Part shown: in pieces, positions 31,911 through 31,943 of the stretch
Position numbering within the stretch: position 1 is the first letter of the stretch
How the letters are laid out: the number at the start of each line of letters is the position of its first letter
Source of the DNA: Prochlorococcus sp. AG-455-E15
Lineage (GTDB): Bacteria > Cyanobacteriota > Cyanobacteriia > PCC-6307 > Cyanobiaceae
DNA length: 31,943 nt
Assembly (NCBI GenBank): GCA_003212115.1
Contig: QCQS01000003.1
Coordinates: 1-31,943 of the forward strand
Direction: 5' to 3'
Made by a program: the position numbers and the translations under genes
The notes under the pieces: model-generated
Seen by the model: the letters and a program-made list of their open reading frames with translations, nothing else
What the model was told of the DNA's origin: nothing
The model's database searches: none

Positions 31911-31943
31911 TAAGAACGATGGTAAGGGGAGTTGTTAGATATA

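Noticed and set aside
31919..31943. ATG at the right edge opening a plus-strand frame (MVRGVVRY)
   Set aside because: Only eight codons are visible. The minus strand could equally carry the last codons of a gene ending at 31910 (NNSPYHRS), so neither is supported.
1..31943. CRISPR arrays, transposons, prophage or attachment sites
   Set aside because: I saw no regularly spaced repeats, transposase or integrase genes, or tRNA-end duplications. The tRNA-Pro flanks carry no partial tRNA copy in this window.

Overview
The window is very AT-rich, with short intergenic gaps and genes that use many TTG/GTG starts. Gene content is that of a streamlined marine picocyanobacterium: DUF1830, DUF1816, DUF3288 and PAM68-like proteins, an undivided dnaE, and a urease/urea-transport locus. 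The best fit is a high-light-adapted Prochlorococcus. This is judged from gene content, gene order and composition, not from a database search.

Left third (1-5422): nitrogen acquisition from urea. The 5' end of urtA (urea ABC transporter binding lipoprotein) and the accessory genes ureE-ureF-ureG lie on the minus strand. Divergently, ureD-ureA-ureB-ureC lie on the plus strand. All residues needed for the di-nickel urease site are present. A one-mismatch NtcA-like site lies upstream of urtA.

5419-10206: an apparently complete glucosylglycerate (GGA) module. A glucosyl-3-phosphoglycerate synthase (minus strand) sits back to back with a GH13 sugar phosphorylase, a HAD-IIB phosphatase and a glycerate kinase (plus strand). 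Together they could make GGA from 3-phosphoglycerate and return it to glucose-1-phosphate and 3-phosphoglycerate. The phosphorylase specificity is inferred.

10297-15294: small cyanobacterial proteins (DUF1830, three short single-span membrane proteins of 41, 44 and 50 aa, and an exported 92-aa protein), uppP, tRNA-Pro(GGG), msrA, an MdlA-like ABC exporter and a DUF3288 protein.

15332-24776: a housekeeping run on the plus strand: trpD, carA, a STAS-domain protein with no ATG at its expected start, mini-RNase III, an rlmB-like rRNA methyltransferase, a DUF1816 protein, gatA and dnaE.

24778-27488 (minus strand): PAM68-like assembly factor, rpsO, ruvA, an exported glycine-rich protein and an EamA-type transporter. 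dnaG follows on the plus strand.

Right end (29634-31943): a small HExxH protein with an Atp23-like layout lies directly downstream of a umuD-umuC (DNA polymerase V) operon. The operon is preceded by a 43-bp near-perfect palindrome that contains a LexA-box-like sequence. This is the part of the window most likely to hold something undescribed. There is no CRISPR array, transposase or integrase, and no gene-free stretch longer than about 150 bp.
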